Shown here: in pieces, positions 1 through 7,243 of the stretch
How positions within the stretch are numbered: the stretch's first letter is position 1
Layout of the letters: the number at the start of each line of letters is the position of its first letter
Assembly: GCA_002770795.1 (NCBI GenBank)
Contig: PCTP01000166.1
Span: 1-13,247, forward strand
Direction: 5' to 3'
Origin: Gammaproteobacteria bacterium CG22_combo_CG10-13_8_21_14_all_40_8
GTDB taxonomy: Bacteria > Pseudomonadota > Gammaproteobacteria > Enterobacterales > GCA-002770795
DNA length: 13,247 nt
Translations under genes and position numbers: made by a program
The notes under the pieces: generated by a model
What the model saw: only the letters and a program-made list of their open reading frames with translations
The model's database searches: none
Told to the model about the DNA's origin: nothing

Positions 1-69
1 GAGTACAATGATCCGAAATATACGCCTAAAAAAATAAAAGATATACCCCCTCCGATAAAAAATATTTAA
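1..69 (+). CDS. possible 3' end of a gene cut by the window edge
   Basis: Frame 1 is open from the first base and closes at a TAA at 67-69, giving 22 codons rich in Lys, Pro and Ile and ending IPPPIKNI. The other two plus frames close within the first 36 bases. A basic, proline-containing tail is compatible with the C-terminus of a longer protein, but 22 open codons in AT-rich DNA can arise by chance, and nothing identifies a family. No hairpin with a T-tract follows the stop. Confidence 0.3.
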   Translation, partial: EYNDPKYTPKKIKDIPPPIKNI

Positions 70-250
70 AACCTACTTTCAGGAAAGGAAAAAACTAAGA
101 CATTTACATAAGTGATTGATATATAACAATATATTTACACGTCACCCAATTCCATTATTTGCTACAGAACCTTGTGTAAAATGAGATCATGAACCATTCC
201 ACACCAAGTCACTAAACTCTGTTGCGAGTTAAAAACAGCATCTCCTTGGG

Positions 251-904
251 TTACCTTAATTCGAGTACTTTTAACACCAACTTATCGATACCGGATTTCG
301 CTTGCAGCATATTAGTGGCCAACATAAAGGCTGGGGTAGAAACCACTTTATTCTTTTCATCCACTACAAAACTATCCACCTCACAGTTATCATGGCAGCC
401 ACCCATCGCTGTAACAGCTTGTGCAGTTTCAAGATCCTTACCAATGGTCAGATGAATATTTGAACCTAAAATTTTGGGAATTAACACAGGAGCAATACAA
501 ATAAACCCCAATGGTTTGCCTTGTTGGTGCAATGCACTAGCAAACTGTCGCACAACTGCATTGACGCTACAATCAGCACCTTTTGTGGCAAAATTGCAAA
601 GATTTTTAGCCGCCCCAAATCCCCCAGGAAAGATCGCCGCACTATAGTCTTCAGGATTAGCCTCCTTTAAATCAATAATTTCACCCCGAGCTAATCTGGC
701 TGATTCAACCAACACATTCCGAACCTCTCCCTCTGCAACCTGACCCGTATAATGGTTAATTACATGCATCTGCTCCATATCCGGCGCCATACATTGCACC
801 TCAACCCCAGCACTTTGCAAAGCCAATAAAGTCAACACCGACTCATAAATCTCTGAGCCGTCATTAACACCACAACCCGATAAAACCACAGCAATCTTTT
901 TCAT
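251..904 (-). CDS. elbB: ElbB, DJ-1/PfpI-type glyoxalase (isoprenoid biosynthesis-associated)
   Basis: This is a 217-residue cytoplasmic protein, the same length as E. coli ElbB. Family hallmarks are the N-terminal MKKIAVVLSGCGVNDGSEI strand-loop (conserved Glu18), PGGFGAAKNL in the middle, and the nucleophile elbow GKPLGFICIAP with Cys136. The family belongs to the DJ-1/PfpI superfamily. E. coli ElbB has glyoxalase III-like activity on glyoxal and has been linked to isoprenoid production; its physiological substrate is not settled. I chose the ATG at 904 because GGAAGGAG lies 5 bases upstream. A TTG at 919 in the same frame overlaps that Shine-Dalgarno sequence and is unlikely to be used. 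The gene lies 91 bp downstream of the hypothetical gene at 996-1367, with a strong hairpin between them, so it may be co-transcribed with it or separated from it. The identification is firm. Confidence 0.95.
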   Translation of the reverse strand: MKKIAVVLSGCGVNDGSEIYESVLTLLALQSAGVEVQCMAPDMEQMHVINHYTGQVAEGEVRNVLVESARLARGEIIDLKEANPEDYSAAIFPGGFGAAKNLCNFATKGADCSVNAVVRQFASALHQQGKPLGFICIAPVLIPKILGSNIHLTIGKDLETAQAVTAMGGCHDNCEVDSFVVDEKNKVVSTPAFMLATNMLQAKSGIDKLVLKVLELR

Positions 905-909
905 GCGAA

Positions 910-917
910 CTCCTTCC
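910..917 (-). promoter_or_regulatory. ribosome binding site of elbB
   Basis: The minus strand reads GGAAGGAG, 5 bases before the ATG at 904. It is one of the strongest Shine-Dalgarno sequences in the window, and it decides the start: the upstream TTG at 919 would place this motif inside the coding sequence. Confidence 0.8.
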
Positions 918-937
918 AATTATCCAAATTAAACCCG

Positions 938-986
938 TGATCATTCAGAATGAAGGCATCATAAACACCTTCATTCTGAATGATCA
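938..986. repeat. perfect 19-bp inverted repeat (hairpin) flanked by 6-bp direct repeats
   Basis: The arms 938-956 and 968-986 are exact reverse complements (19 bp) around an 11-base loop. Each arm contains its own small palindrome, CATTC-A-GAATG, and the outer ends are TGATCA. The hexamer ACCCGT occurs at 933-938 and again in the same orientation at 990-995, like a possible target-site duplication. The element sits in the 91-bp spacer between the stop of the 123-residue gene and the start of elbB. No real T-tract follows on either strand (the minus strand continues CGGGTTTAATTT), so it is a poor match to an intrinsic terminator. A REP/MITE-like element, an mRNA-stabilising hairpin or a protein-binding palindrome are the alternatives. 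Confidence 0.75.
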
Positions 987-995
987 TATACCCGT

Positions 996-1367
996 TTAGT
1001 AGTTTTTCTCTTTCCAAGCCACAAACTCACTTTCAATGTCTTTGAAAATATATTTTGCCAACTTAGGCAAGCTACTCAACCAAGCTGAACGGTTGATGTG
1101 GGGCTCATGCCAGCATCGATTAAATATCAACCCCAGGTCTTTAGCACAATCTTCAATGTAAGTGGTTTTATTCAGTTTGGCATAACGCAGCAACATTTCA
1201 ATGGTGGCGGGCTGCAAATGACAATATTCTGCAATAAAATGACTCTGCTCCATCAAACAATTCCTCAGGCTAGGCATGATGGCATGTTCAGCGGGTGTCA
1301 GCAAATATCGCTTGGGATTTTTACCAATTCTTGGAACCAATAATGTAATGCAATCTTTCTTGTCCAT
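996..1367 (-). CDS. hypothetical protein, 123 residues
   Basis: I do not recognise this protein. It is soluble-looking, with no signal peptide or membrane segment, probably mostly helical, and contains five Cys and several Trp and His (RCWHEPHINRSAW near residues 84-96). The start at 1367 (MDKKDCITLL) is supported by AGAGGA 6 bases upstream; the frame stays open further upstream, but the extra residues (FSHHRRAFFFINF) look like translated leader. Composition and the good ribosome site support a real gene. It is oriented like elbB and precedes it by 91 bp. A weak promoter candidate lies at 1501-1528 on the minus strand (TTCAAA, 16 bp, TATAAG). No function can be assigned from the sequence. Confidence 0.7.
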   Translation of the reverse strand: MDKKDCITLLVPRIGKNPKRYLLTPAEHAIMPSLRNCLMEQSHFIAEYCHLQPATIEMLLRYAKLNKTTYIEDCAKDLGLIFNRCWHEPHINRSAWLSSLPKLAKYIFKDIESEFVAWKEKNY

Positions 1368-1690
1368 AACCATTCCTCTTTGAGTTTGAAAGTTTATGAA
1401 AAAAAACGCTCTTCGGTGATGCGAAAACAACCTTGCTATTACTTATGTCTCTAATTTAATGGCCTATCTGAAATGAACTATGATACGGAAAAACCACTTT
1501 CTTATACTGATTTTTCACTTGGTTTGAACTTAAACCCACCTAAACTCCACATGCAAAAACTGCAGGGGTATATACAGTCTAGAATAAAATGAGCGGATGT
1601 GTAAACTCCATTTTCACTAAATATCACAATTTACTGCTAGCGACAACCTGAAATGGATGCATAAGCATTTCGAGGTAACACGGATATATT
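1368..1690. other. 323-bp intergenic stretch without a supported gene
   Basis: It lies between the 123-residue gene and the end of the LytTR regulator gene, both on the minus strand. It should hold the 3' end of the regulator transcript and the promoter of the next gene. One minus-strand promoter-like pair is visible: TTCAAA at 1528-1523 and TATAAG at 1506-1501, with a 16-bp spacer, each 4 of 6 or better against consensus. A 6-bp stem near 1652-1673 (GAAATG/CATTTC) has no T-tract. A 39-codon plus-strand reading frame (1473-1592) lacks a ribosome site. No RNA gene is recognised. Confidence 0.5.
1374..1379 (-). promoter_or_regulatory. ribosome binding site of the 123-residue gene
   Basis: The minus strand reads AGAGGA, 6 bases before the ATG at 1367. 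An ATG immediately after the motif (MVMDKK) is too close to be used, so the second ATG is preferred. Confidence 0.65.
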
Positions 1691-2440
1691 TTAATGTGAA
1701 ATGCCTTTCATTAAGGCTTTGATTTCCTTAATATGTACTCTACTGACAGGCAATTCTTGTTCTAAAGAATTTAAAAATACCGTATAGCGTCCGAGTCTAT
1801 TACGACGAAGTTCGCTGATGAGTTTTTTATTCACTAAAGCATTTCGATGTATGCGGACAAAAAACGCTGATAATTCCTCCTCAAGTGATTTTAAAGAGTC
1901 ATCTATAATATATTCTTTTTGCAGATGGTAAAGTAACACATATTTTTGCTCTGCTTTGAAATAATGAATTTCATTCACGGGTATTTTAATTAATGCACCA
2001 CGATAGTTTACCGCAATAAATTTTCTGAAGTCTTTTGGCTGAGAAGAAGGCTTTTTGTTAGAGAGTTGAGCAAGTTGTGCACGATTGGGTTTTGCTACCT
2101 GCAATAAGGCTTGTTTTAATTCTTCCAGGCGGATAGGTTTGAGTAAATAAGCCTGCCCACCAGACTTGAAAGCTTGTAACGCATATTCATCATAAGCAGT
2201 GGTGAATATGATGGCAGGCGGGTTTTGTTGTTGTCTTAATAAGATTGCGGTTTCCAGCCCATCTTTTCCAGGCATTTCTATATCTAAAAGCACCACATCT
2301 GGTTGGTGTAATTGAACCTTCTGTATGGCATCATCTCCATTCACAGCATCTCCCACCACTTGGCAATTATCCAGTTCCTCAATTAAGCCAGAGAGCCTTA
2401 GTCTTGCTAAGGGTTCATCATCGACAATTAAAATATTCAT
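1691..2440 (-). CDS. algR: LytTR-family response regulator, AlgR-like
   Basis: This is a 249-residue cytoplasmic DNA-binding response regulator. Residues 1-118 form a CheY-like receiver: acidic pocket Asp7/Asp8, phospho-acceptor Asp53 in VVLLDIEMPG, Thr80/Thr81, and Lys101 in LLKPI. After a Ser/Pro/Lys linker (about 119-138), residues 140-246 form a LytTR domain with FIAVNYRGALIKIP, EIHYFKAEQKYV and FVRIHRNALVNK. This architecture and length match AlgR of Pseudomonas, which controls type IV pili and exopolysaccharide genes; that regulon is known of the family and is not shown here. Its ATG overlaps the kinase stop codon as ATGA, and GGAA lies 8 bases upstream, so translational coupling is likely. 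In Pseudomonas the downstream gene is hemC; here it is not. The call as LytTR regulator is firm, the AlgR name likely. Confidence 0.93.
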   Translation of the reverse strand: MNILIVDDEPLARLRLSGLIEELDNCQVVGDAVNGDDAIQKVQLHQPDVVLLDIEMPGKDGLETAILLRQQQNPPAIIFTTAYDEYALQAFKSGGQAYLLKPIRLEELKQALLQVAKPNRAQLAQLSNKKPSSQPKDFRKFIAVNYRGALIKIPVNEIHYFKAEQKYVLLYHLQKEYIIDDSLKSLEEELSAFFVRIHRNALVNKKLISELRRNRLGRYTVFLNSLEQELPVSRVHIKEIKALMKGISH

Positions 2441-3468
2441 GGCTGTTGTTCCGGAATTTGTAAAGAGACTTTAAAGAGGTCCTCTTGTTGGCAGATTTTA
2501 ATTTGTGCATGCATGCCATAGAGTAGTTTCAACCGGTTGGTCACATTATCGAGTCCAACACCAGGACCATGGCGTTTATTGATCTGTTGTGGCGCCATGG
2601 GATTTTCTACTTCAATACATAGTTTAGTATGACGATATTGAGCTGAGACCGATAAAGTGCCTCCTTGTGGTAATGACGCGATCCCGTGGATGATAGCGTT
2701 TTCAATCAAGGGTTGCAGGAATAAGCTGGGAACAGGAAAATCGTCTGGTATGCTATCCACATCAAATTGAATGATCAGGCGTTCACCGAGTCTCAATTTT
2801 TCAAGGGCAAGGTATTGTTGGCAAAGCGTTAATTCGCGTTTCCAAGGAACCATCAACTGCACGTCATTTAAAACAGCTCTCATTAAACTGGCTAAATCTT
2901 CTATAGCTTGCTCGCTTTGCTTGGGTGATATTTTCACTAATGCTGCGATGGTATTGAGTGTGTTAAATAGAAAATGAGGATGGATCCTAGCATGTAGTGC
3001 TTCTATTTTAGCTTTGGATTCTGCTGCTAAACGGTACCGATAGTCTTGTTGTAAATAAAAATACCTCAATAAAACAGCACCTATAATACTCGAAATACTG
3101 AGGTTTTTAAGAATGATCTGCCAATGATTACTTTCTAAGCGTCCAAAGCTAGAGAAATCAGCCTGTTGGTATAAAATCCAAATGGCAATAATCGAGCAGG
3201 TAAAGGTTGCAAGTAAGATGAGTAAATAGGCAAAAAAGCCCATAACAAAGACACTGAAATGGCTCAGTCTAGCTCTTAAACCGCATAACAAGGCGCTGCT
3301 GCTGAGAGCCGTCCATTGTATCATGAGGGAATAGAGACCCAAGGATGTCCAGCCAGGGGACTCATCAGCGGCTAAAGTTAAAACAATCGCTAAAAGTTCA
3401 GCCGACAACACCACGAAAAAGACGCTGTTAGGTCGACAGAAATCAGGTAGAAACTGTTCACTCTTCAT
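2437..3468 (-). CDS. algZ: membrane histidine kinase, LytS/AlgZ (FimS) type
   Basis: This 343-residue inner-membrane sensor is the partner of the overlapping LytTR regulator. The N-terminal 140 residues hold about four hydrophobic segments (roughly 14-33, 42-63, 71-98 and 120-138) and no large periplasmic domain. The cytoplasmic part has the family motif RIHPHFLFNTLN with likely phospho-acceptor His165, then the GHKL ATPase with PLIENAIIHG (Asn257, residues 253-262) and GPGVGLDN (301-308). This fits the LytS/YehU/AlgZ class, which lacks the usual HisKA dimerisation domain. The start at 3468 has no clear Shine-Dalgarno: GAGG is 14 bases upstream, and no other start codon is available in the open upstream frame. 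A weak promoter candidate on the minus strand is TTGTAA, 18 bp, GATAAA near 3550-3520. It is divergent from cyaA. Confidence 0.92.
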   Translation of the reverse strand: MKSEQFLPDFCRPNSVFFVVLSAELLAIVLTLAADESPGWTSLGLYSLMIQWTALSSSALLCGLRARLSHFSVFVMGFFAYLLILLATFTCSIIAIWILYQQADFSSFGRLESNHWQIILKNLSISSIIGAVLLRYFYLQQDYRYRLAAESKAKIEALHARIHPHFLFNTLNTIAALVKISPKQSEQAIEDLASLMRAVLNDVQLMVPWKRELTLCQQYLALEKLRLGERLIIQFDVDSIPDDFPVPSLFLQPLIENAIIHGIASLPQGGTLSVSAQYRHTKLCIEVENPMAPQQINKRHGPGVGLDNVTNRLKLLYGMHAQIKICQQEDLFKVSLQIPEQQP

Positions 3469-3603
3469 GTGATTGCGGTTCGCCTCAGATTGAAGGAGAT
3501 AGAATAAAATTTCAGCATAGGTATTTATCGTGTAATTTTTTCATTCTTTACAACTGTGAACTATAATTATTTTGCAAATCTTTGGGTATTTCGTCTTACT
3601 CGT

Positions 3604-3618
3604 TTGATTTTCAATCAA
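3604..3618. promoter_or_regulatory. palindrome TTGATT-TTC-AATCAA in the algZ/cyaA divergent region
   Basis: This is a perfect 6-bp inverted repeat around TTC. It resembles an FNR-type box but has five central bases between TTGAT and ATCAA where the FNR consensus has four, so I do not call it FNR. It lies about 148 bp upstream of the cyaA start and 136 bp upstream of the kinase start, where an operator for either gene could be. It could equally be an AT-rich chance palindrome. Confidence 0.35.
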
Positions 3619-3640
3619 TTACTATCAAATTTTGTATATT

Positions 3641-3670
3641 AACCATAAGATGGTTTAAATTATAAAACCA
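3641..3670. promoter_or_regulatory. overlapping inverted repeats with three AACCA/TGGTT half-sites upstream of cyaA
   Basis: AACCAT (3641-3646), AAG, ATGGTT (3650-3655) form one hairpin-like dyad. TGGTTT (3651-3656) pairs again with AAACCA (3665-3670) across 8 bases, so the middle half-site is shared by two dyads. Just upstream, TATATT (3635-3640) resembles a -10 element. Such spaced half-sites look like an operator over the cyaA promoter, or alternative RNA stems in its leader. No named regulator can be assigned. Confidence 0.35.
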
Positions 3671-3735
3671 ATATAAAGAAGGTATCAAATTTACCTATTC
3701 ATCAATTTTTTCATGGAAGATGATCAAAGAGTATC

Positions 3736-3780
3736 ATGATAAGCTGTGTTCATGCCATTACATCCCATACAGATAAATAA
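3736..3780 (+). other. short leader reading frame overlapping the cyaA start
   Basis: An ATG at 3736, preceded by AAAGAG with a 4-base gap, opens a 14-residue frame (MISCVHAITSHTDK) out of phase with cyaA. It ends at 3780, inside cyaA. Another short frame, 3713-3739 (MEDDQRVS), overlaps it as ATGA. The leader frame has a better ribosome site than cyaA itself, so ribosomes starting there would pass the cyaA start out of frame. Whether it is translated is inference only. Confidence 0.3.
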
Positions 3781-6562
3781 GAACGATGTTGATATTAAAC
3801 AACTCAACGAAGTTCGTCGTCGTTTTATGGGAATTAATCAGCAACGCTTAACTCGGCTAAAAGAACAATCTGGAGAGATGTTGCAGCTGGTGCTAGATGT
3901 TCTCCCCTTGCTACTGCATGTCAATCACCCTTTACTGCCTGGTTATCAAAATCAAAGCACGCCTTGTTCAATCAGTGATTATTTTCCTGGAAAACCAGAG
4001 CTAAATGCTGCAAAAAAAATCGCCAAAAGTTTTACCCTTCATAAAAGAGCGCAATTGCGAAGAGAAATACTTTCTGTTTTTTTGATGGGTTCAATGGGAA
4101 CACTGGGGCAAAGCAATCGTAGTGATATGGATGTTTGGGTGGTACATACAGACGATATGGCGCCAGAGCCAATTCACCAACTGCAACTCAAATTAACGGC
4201 CATTGAGAGCTGGTCTGATCGTATGGGAGTGAGTTTGCATTTATTTATGATGACTCCTCAGTTTTTCAAAGAGAAACATACCAGTCTCATGGATCAGGAA
4301 AACTGTGGTTCAAGCCAACATTTTCTGTTGTTGGATGAATTTTATCGTACTGCCTTATTGTTGGCTGGAAGATTCCCTCTTTGGTGGCTCGTTCCACCTG
4401 AACATGAGTTTGAATATGAGCTTTTTTCCAAATTTCTAATGGAACAACGATTTATCAAAGAAGATGACTGTATTGATTTTGGTGGCATCAAGAAAATACC
4501 AGCAGAAGAATATTTTGGTGCAGCTTTATGGCAAATGAATAAAGCCATTATCTATCCCTATAAGTCGACGTTAAAGATTATGCTCATGGAGGCCTATGCG
4601 GCAAATTACCCTGATGTGGAACCTTTAAGTTTGACCTTGAAAAGAAAAATATATCAAGGAGAAATTGAACCTCAAATCATTGATGCCTATGTATTAATGT
4701 ACAGGAAGGTCGAAGAGTACTTACTCGATCAGCAAGACTTTGAGCGATTAGAATGGGTGCGTAAATGTCTTTATCTTAAAACCAATATCCGCTTGAGTAT
4801 TACACTGCGATCGACTAAAAATCAATGGCATAGAGAATTACTTTCTCAATTAGTTAAACAATGGGGTTGGGAGCAAGATCAGTTAATTCAATTGGATTCT
4901 AGATCTAAATGGAAAATATTTAGAACATTACAAGAAAAAAACATCCTGGTCAAAGAGATGACTCAAAGTTATCATTTTTTAAGCAATTTCGCCCGTCAAT
5001 ATTCAACAGAAATGAAAGTTTCATCGCATGATATGACTGTTTTGGGTCGAAAGCTGTATGCTATTTTTGAACGTCGTTCAGAAAAAATTGAGCGGGTAAA
5101 CCCTGGTATTTCAACAGATTTATCTGAAAATGAATTATCTTTTTATTACTCTGCAGATAAAAGTTTCAGAAACAATTGGTCTGTCTACAAAGATCGATTG
5201 GTCACCAATGAAATTTCTTATAATAAACCACTGCTAAAAAACAGAAGCCTTTTGGAAATTTTAGCATGGACTTTTGTCAATGGTATTATAAAACCCAGAA
5301 CCAAAATAACAATCTTAGGAGAAGACTCCCCTATTAGACCTGATGAGTTAAGGTCTATTATCAAAAAAATATCTTTATATTTACCCAAGGTTAAAAATAT
5401 TGCAGATGATTTTTGTTATCAAACTTTAGCAAGACCTATCAAATCATTTTATCTGCTCAATTTGAATAGTGATCAAAATTTAAAGCCGAACAACTATCGC
5501 ACAGTGAGTAATATTAACGATCCACTGTCTTACAGTTCTCGCCATATTAATTTAATTCAGTCATTAGATATTTTATCGATTAACTCTTGGAATGAAATTA
5601 CTGTTAGAAGCTTTACTGGAGCAAGTTCTGTACTCAGATTATTACAACATGCATACACTCAAAAGAAATCAAATAAAGGTTGGGAATTTATATTGAGTTG
5701 TGATGTGGGGACATTTTCCAATGGGATTAATCAACGCTTAAATGAGATGCTGCATCACTTGATGAATTTTAGTGTACTTCCTACGCCATCAAAATATCTA
5801 TGGAGTCAGGGGGAGTATATTCAGTATTTAGGGTTCACTGCGACGAATGTGGAACCCGGCATCATTGAGAGTGAGAAAGAATTGCTGAATATTATTTCAA
5901 CAGCGGATCCAAGCGGTGATTTTATTCATATAGGATTTGATCATAATTGCTTGCCTAAAGAACCGTTTCGAGTCATTTCTAAAGAATCTCAAAAAGGCGT
6001 GGTTAATTTATATTATCACGTCGATAAAACCAGTCTAAAAATATGGTTGTCTGATGAAATGGGTGCCTTAATAAAATGGACTCAGGACTTTGAACACTTG
6101 CATAATATTTTGGATACCTATCATAATTTTTTACAAGAAGTTCTGACTCGACAATCCGTGTTGGGGACAAAAATAAAAATTTCACAGATACAATTTTTTG
6201 AGCTCAAATATAGTGAAGAGCAATGGAAGTTGAGTAAGAAGTCATTGCCTCCTTGCGTTGTTGCTAAACGGTTTTTACCTATTCAGGCTGTAGTTGAAAC
6301 CGATGAGAATAACCACAGTATGGTGAATATTTATTGTCAAAAAGAAGTTTTCTTTCAATCTGAATTGAAAGAAAACTTCTATCCAGTTATCGCAAAATTT
6401 ATCGTTGAGCAACGCCTACATCATAAAAAGTATCCTATCTACCTCACCGATTTGGAATTAACTCGTTTAACTCACAGAGGCCAGATCTCAACTTGTACTT
6501 ATTTGAAATACAAAATTGATATCGAAAATAAATTAAATGATGCTTTAATGCAGACTCATTAG
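3752..6562 (+). CDS. cyaA: class I adenylate cyclase
   Basis: This cytoplasmic enzyme makes cAMP from ATP. It has 936 residues from the ATG at 3752, or 938 from a GTG at 3746. E. coli CyaA has about 848 and Pseudomonas forms are nearer 950. Numbering from the GTG, residues about 15-70 carry the class I N-terminus (LLLHVNHPLLPGY, 55-67). The nucleotidyltransferase signature is VFLMGSMGTLGQSNRSDMDVWV, with Gly115-Ser116 and metal-binding Asp127/Asp129. The long C-terminal half corresponds to the regulatory region. No good Shine-Dalgarno precedes either start; an in-frame TGA at 3737 rules out longer forms. E. coli cya also starts weakly (UUG), so poor initiation may be functional. The gene is divergent from the kinase and converges with the esterase operon, overlapping it by 4 bp. 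The 3' part contains a perfect 17-bp hairpin (6343-6380). Confidence 0.96.
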   Translation: MPLHPIQINKNDVDIKQLNEVRRRFMGINQQRLTRLKEQSGEMLQLVLDVLPLLLHVNHPLLPGYQNQSTPCSISDYFPGKPELNAAKKIAKSFTLHKRAQLRREILSVFLMGSMGTLGQSNRSDMDVWVVHTDDMAPEPIHQLQLKLTAIESWSDRMGVSLHLFMMTPQFFKEKHTSLMDQENCGSSQHFLLLDEFYRTALLLAGRFPLWWLVPPEHEFEYELFSKFLMEQRFIKEDDCIDFGGIKKIPAEEYFGAALWQMNKAIIYPYKSTLKIMLMEAYAANYPDVEPLSLTLKRKIYQGEIEPQIIDAYVLMYRKVEEYLLDQQDFERLEWVRKCLYLKTNIRLSITLRSTKNQWHRELLSQLVKQWGWEQDQLIQLDSRSKWKIFRTLQEKNILVKEMTQSYHFLSNFARQYSTEMKVSSHDMTVLGRKLYAIFERRSEKIERVNPGISTDLSENELSFYYSADKSFRNNWSVYKDRLVTNEISYNKPLLKNRSLLEILAWTFVNGIIKPRTKITILGEDSPIRPDELRSIIKKISLYLPKVKNIADDFCYQTLARPIKSFYLLNLNSDQNLKPNNYRTVSNINDPLSYSSRHINLIQSLDILSINSWNEITVRSFTGASSVLRLLQHAYTQKKSNKGWEFILSCDVGTFSNGINQRLNEMLHHLMNFSVLPTPSKYLWSQGEYIQYLGFTATNVEPGIIESEKELLNIISTADPSGDFIHIGFDHNCLPKEPFRVISKESQKGVVNLYYHVDKTSLKIWLSDEMGALIKWTQDFEHLHNILDTYHNFLQEVLTRQSVLGTKIKISQIQFFELKYSEEQWKLSKKSLPPCVVAKRFLPIQAVVETDENNHSMVNIYCQKEVFFQSELKENFYPVIAKFIVEQRLHHKKYPIYLTDLELTRLTHRGQISTCTYLKYKIDIENKLNDALMQTH
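6339..6380 (-). terminator. candidate intrinsic terminator of the minus-strand operon, antisense inside cyaA
   Basis: The segments 6343-6359 and 6364-6380 are perfect reverse complements (17 bp) around a 4-base loop. Read on the minus strand, the stem ends CTTC and runs straight into TTTTT (6343-6339), as in a rho-independent terminator. On the plus strand no T-tract follows. The stem is AT-rich (four G/C pairs), unlike a textbook terminator, but its length is far beyond chance. It lies about 180 bases after the stop of the minus-strand esterase gene, the right place to end that convergent transcript. In cyaA it encodes EVFFQSELKENF. Confidence 0.6.
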
Positions 6563-7236
6563 TCTGTTGATTTTTGTAAAACCTTTCTTAACCAATGTCC
6601 TATTTGAGTGATCTCTTGAGGGCAAACAGCATGTTGCATTGGATAGCGATATGCTTCTACAGAATAGTGCCATGATTGTAATTGATTGACCAAATGATCT
6701 CCCAGTGCTAACTGTACCATGGGATCCATACTGCCATGAGCGTTAAAAATCGGAGTATCTTGATTGACAGGCTGTAATTTAGTTTGAAGTTTTTGTGCTA
6801 AAGGTAAATAGGTTGATAGGCACATTAAACCAGCCAATTTTTGAGGGAAAGTGAGTCCCGCGTGCAAACAAACAACACCGCCTTGGGAAAATCCTGCGAG
6901 TACGATTTGAGTGGAGGGAATGCCTTCAGCAATTTCATTTTCAATAAGTTGATTGATATAACGTACCGATTCTTGAATACCAGTTTCATCCGCTCGGTTG
7001 TCTAAGTCAACACCAACGATATCATACCAAGATGGCATCATCATTCCGCCATTGATGGAGACTGGCTGGTTGTTTGCGTGGGGAAAAATAAATTTTATCC
7101 CCAGATCGGCAACAGCTAGTTGGGGCACTATAGGCTCAAAATCGTAACCATCTGCACCCAACCCGTGTAGCCAGATTACAGTTGCGCAGTGTGTTGTTGC
7201 AGGAACAATGTTGACAGGTTTTTTATAATTGTTCAT
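6559..7236 (-). CDS. carboxylesterase / acyl-protein thioesterase-like alpha/beta hydrolase
   Basis: This is a 225-residue cytoplasmic serine hydrolase of the phospholipase/carboxylesterase family (Pseudomonas carboxylesterase II, YpfH and acyl-protein thioesterase relatives). Numbered from a possible GTG two codons upstream (7242), it shows WLHGLGADG (24-32, oxyanion loop), the nucleophile elbow GFSQGG with Ser119, Asp173 in HGSMDPMV and His204 in MQHAV, so the triad is complete. It cleaves short acyl esters or thioesters; the natural substrate is unknown. I prefer the ATG at 7236, with GAG 5 bases upstream; that motif overlaps the cyaY stop TAG, which suggests coupled translation. It is the last gene of the transferase-cyaY-esterase series and overlaps the cyaA end by 4 bp (stop codons interlock at 6559-6562). 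No signal peptide is visible. Confidence 0.92.
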   Translation of the reverse strand: MNNYKKPVNIVPATTHCATVIWLHGLGADGYDFEPIVPQLAVADLGIKFIFPHANNQPVSINGGMMMPSWYDIVGVDLDNRADETGIQESVRYINQLIENEIAEGIPSTQIVLAGFSQGGVVCLHAGLTFPQKLAGLMCLSTYLPLAQKLQTKLQPVNQDTPIFNAHGSMDPMVQLALGDHLVNQLQSWHYSVEAYRYPMQHAVCPQEITQIGHWLRKVLQKSTD

Positions 7237-7243
7237 AAACACT

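Noticed and set aside
119..134. ATATAT-AACA-ATATAT hairpin between the left-edge fragment and the elbB end
   Set aside because: The stem contains only A/T pairs and only three T follow; too weak for a terminator and expected in AT-rich spacers.
1473..1592. 39-codon plus-strand reading frame (MNYDTEKPLSY...) in the spacer after the LytTR gene
   Set aside because: No Shine-Dalgarno before the ATG, no recognisable family, and it lies over the expected promoter of the minus-strand gene; its length is ordinary for chance.
1618..1637. CRP-like site (TGTGATATTTAGTGAAAA on the minus strand)
   Set aside because: Only the first half matches; the second half is in direct, not inverted, orientation.
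1652..1673. GAAATG/CATTTC hairpin as terminator of the LytTR regulator gene
   Set aside because: Six-base stem with a 10-base loop and no T-tract on the minus strand.
3604..3618. FNR box upstream of cyaA
   Set aside because: The halves TTGAT and ATCAA are separated by five bases where FNR needs four, so it is kept only as an unnamed palindrome.
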